Source: Treponema sp. UBA1798 (lineage in GTDB: Bacteria > Spirochaetota > Spirochaetia > Treponematales > Treponemataceae). Taken from it: a DNA stretch of 5,913 bases. Positions 5,249-5,913 of this stretch are shown here, piece after piece. Below the pieces are notes generated by a model that saw only the letters and a program-made list of their open reading frames with translations, was not told the origin of the DNA and made no database searches. The translations under genes were made by a program, and so were the position numbers. Position 1 is the first letter of the stretch. Each line of letters starts with the position of its first letter. The stretch is from assembly GCA_002319875.1 (NCBI GenBank), contig DCFS01000274.1, positions 3,299-9,211 of the forward strand, given 5' to 3'.

Positions 5249-5913
5249 TCAGACAAGCCCCTGTGCAATCATCGCCCGCGCGACCTTCATGAAACCGGCA
5301 ATATTAGCACCGGCAACATAATTTCCCTTCATTCCGAACTCTTCAGCTGTAGTATATGCGTTGTCATGAATACGTGACATGATCTGTTTAAGCCTTGCAT
5401 CAACTTCTTCCCGTGTCCAGGAAAGCCGTTCGCTGTTCTGACACATCTCAAGTCCGGAAACTGCCACACCTCCGGCGTTTGAAGCCTTGCCCGGAGAAAA
5501 CAGTGTCCCGGCATGCTGAAATTTATCAGTTGCTTCCGGAGTGGAAGGCATATTGGCACCTTCTGCGACAAGCATGACGCTGTTTCCAATCAGCATATCG
5601 GCATCTTTTCCGTTCAGTTCATTTTGGGTAGCACAGGGGAAAGCACAATCAACCTTTACGGACCAGGGGGTTGCCCCTTTTATAAACTCCGCTTCAGGAT
5701 ATTTTTCCGCATATTCACTGATTTTTTTGTGTTCAGAACGCATTTTTTTTACAAAATCCAGCTTTTCCAGAGTAATACCTCCGGCATCATGGACAAATCC
5801 GGTTGAATCGCTTATGGTTACCGGCTTTGCGCCAAGCTGTATCAGTTTTTCTACTGCATACTGTGCAACATTTCCGTCCCCGGAAACCGCACAGCTTTTG
5901 CCTTTAAGATCCT
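5249..5913 (-). CDS. gdhA: Glutamate dehydrogenase (hexameric, probably NADP-specific), C-terminal half, cut by window edge
   Basis: The last 220 residues of an enzyme of about 445-450 that reversibly makes L-glutamate from 2-oxoglutarate, ammonium and NAD(P)H in the cytosol. The fragment begins in the nucleotide-binding domain. DLKGKSCAVSGDGNVAQ holds the dinucleotide loop GDGNVA (11-16; the usual GSGNVA has Asp for Ser here), followed by SDSTG (34-38), PCATQNEL (92-99), AEGANMPST (116-124), SPGKASNAGGVAVSGLEM (139-156) and GNYVAGANIAGFMKVARAM (196-214). These are near-verbatim signatures of bacterial small hexameric glutamate dehydrogenases. The frame is open to the window edge, so the internal Met at 5743 is not the start. 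The enzyme usually serves ammonium assimilation; its regulation cannot be judged because the promoter lies outside. A 170-bp gap with hairpins separates it from the convergent exported-protein gene. Confidence 0.97.
   Translation of the reverse strand, partial: DLKGKSCAVSGDGNVAQYAVEKLIQLGAKPVTISDSTGFVHDAGGITLEKLDFVKKMRSEHKKISEYAEKYPEAEFIKGATPWSVKVDCAFPCATQNELNGKDADMLIGNSVMLVAEGANMPSTPEATDKFQHAGTLFSPGKASNAGGVAVSGLEMCQNSERLSWTREEVDARLKQIMSRIHDNAYTTAEEFGMKGNYVAGANIAGFMKVARAMIAQGLV

Noticed and set aside
5249..5743. Complete 164-aa protein starting at the Met at 5743
   Set aside because: The same frame stays open to the window edge and the upstream residues are the conserved nucleotide-binding part of glutamate dehydrogenase, so this Met is internal.

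Overview
The window looks like an ordinary bacterial chromosome segment of intermediate GC content. Genes lie on both strands, are closely packed, and have short intergenic gaps of about 170 bp. There are no RNA genes, CRISPR arrays, insertion sequences or phage genes. The gene set and the style of the secreted proteins would suit a host-associated anaerobe such as a spirochaete (Treponema-like). That placement is a low-confidence impression, because nothing in the window is diagnostic.

Layout, left to right. (1) Positions 1-155, minus strand: the N-terminus of a TrkH/KtrB-type potassium transporter, cut by the window edge. (2) Positions 333-1848, plus strand: a two-gene operon with a hypoxanthine/uracil-DNA glycosylase-like repair enzyme followed 22 nt later by a D-2-hydroxyacid dehydrogenase. 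(3) Positions 4470 down to 1840, minus strand: a tightly coupled three-gene operon encoding a small exported protein, an OmpR-family response regulator and a sensor histidine kinase. The genes overlap by 1 and 14 nt, and the kinase gene overlaps the dehydrogenase gene tail-to-tail by 9 bp. (4) Positions 4644-5078, plus strand: a divergent small exported protein with a likely OB-like domain, ending in a good intrinsic terminator. (5) Positions 5249-5913, minus strand: the C-terminal half of NADP-type glutamate dehydrogenase (gdhA), cut by the right edge.

The most interesting part is 1840-5078. An exported protein is encoded first in a two-component operon, and a second exported protein is encoded divergently. 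The shared 173-bp regulatory region holds a perfect 7-bp inverted repeat merged with two abutting 11-bp direct repeats, the layout expected for an OmpR-type operator. The reading offered here, which is inference, is an envelope-sensing circuit. In it the kinase monitors an exported component, and the regulator controls both its own operon and the divergent secreted protein. The kinase sensor domain carries a Pro-Gly repeat encoded by a perfect-period GC hexamer that could vary in length.

A second pattern is that three genes (trkH-like, glycosylase, small exported protein) lack a visible Shine-Dalgarno sequence and have a -10-like hexamer 6-9 nt before the ATG. This suggests leaderless or near-leaderless mRNAs. 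Two other genes (at 880 and 4644) have clear Shine-Dalgarno sequences.
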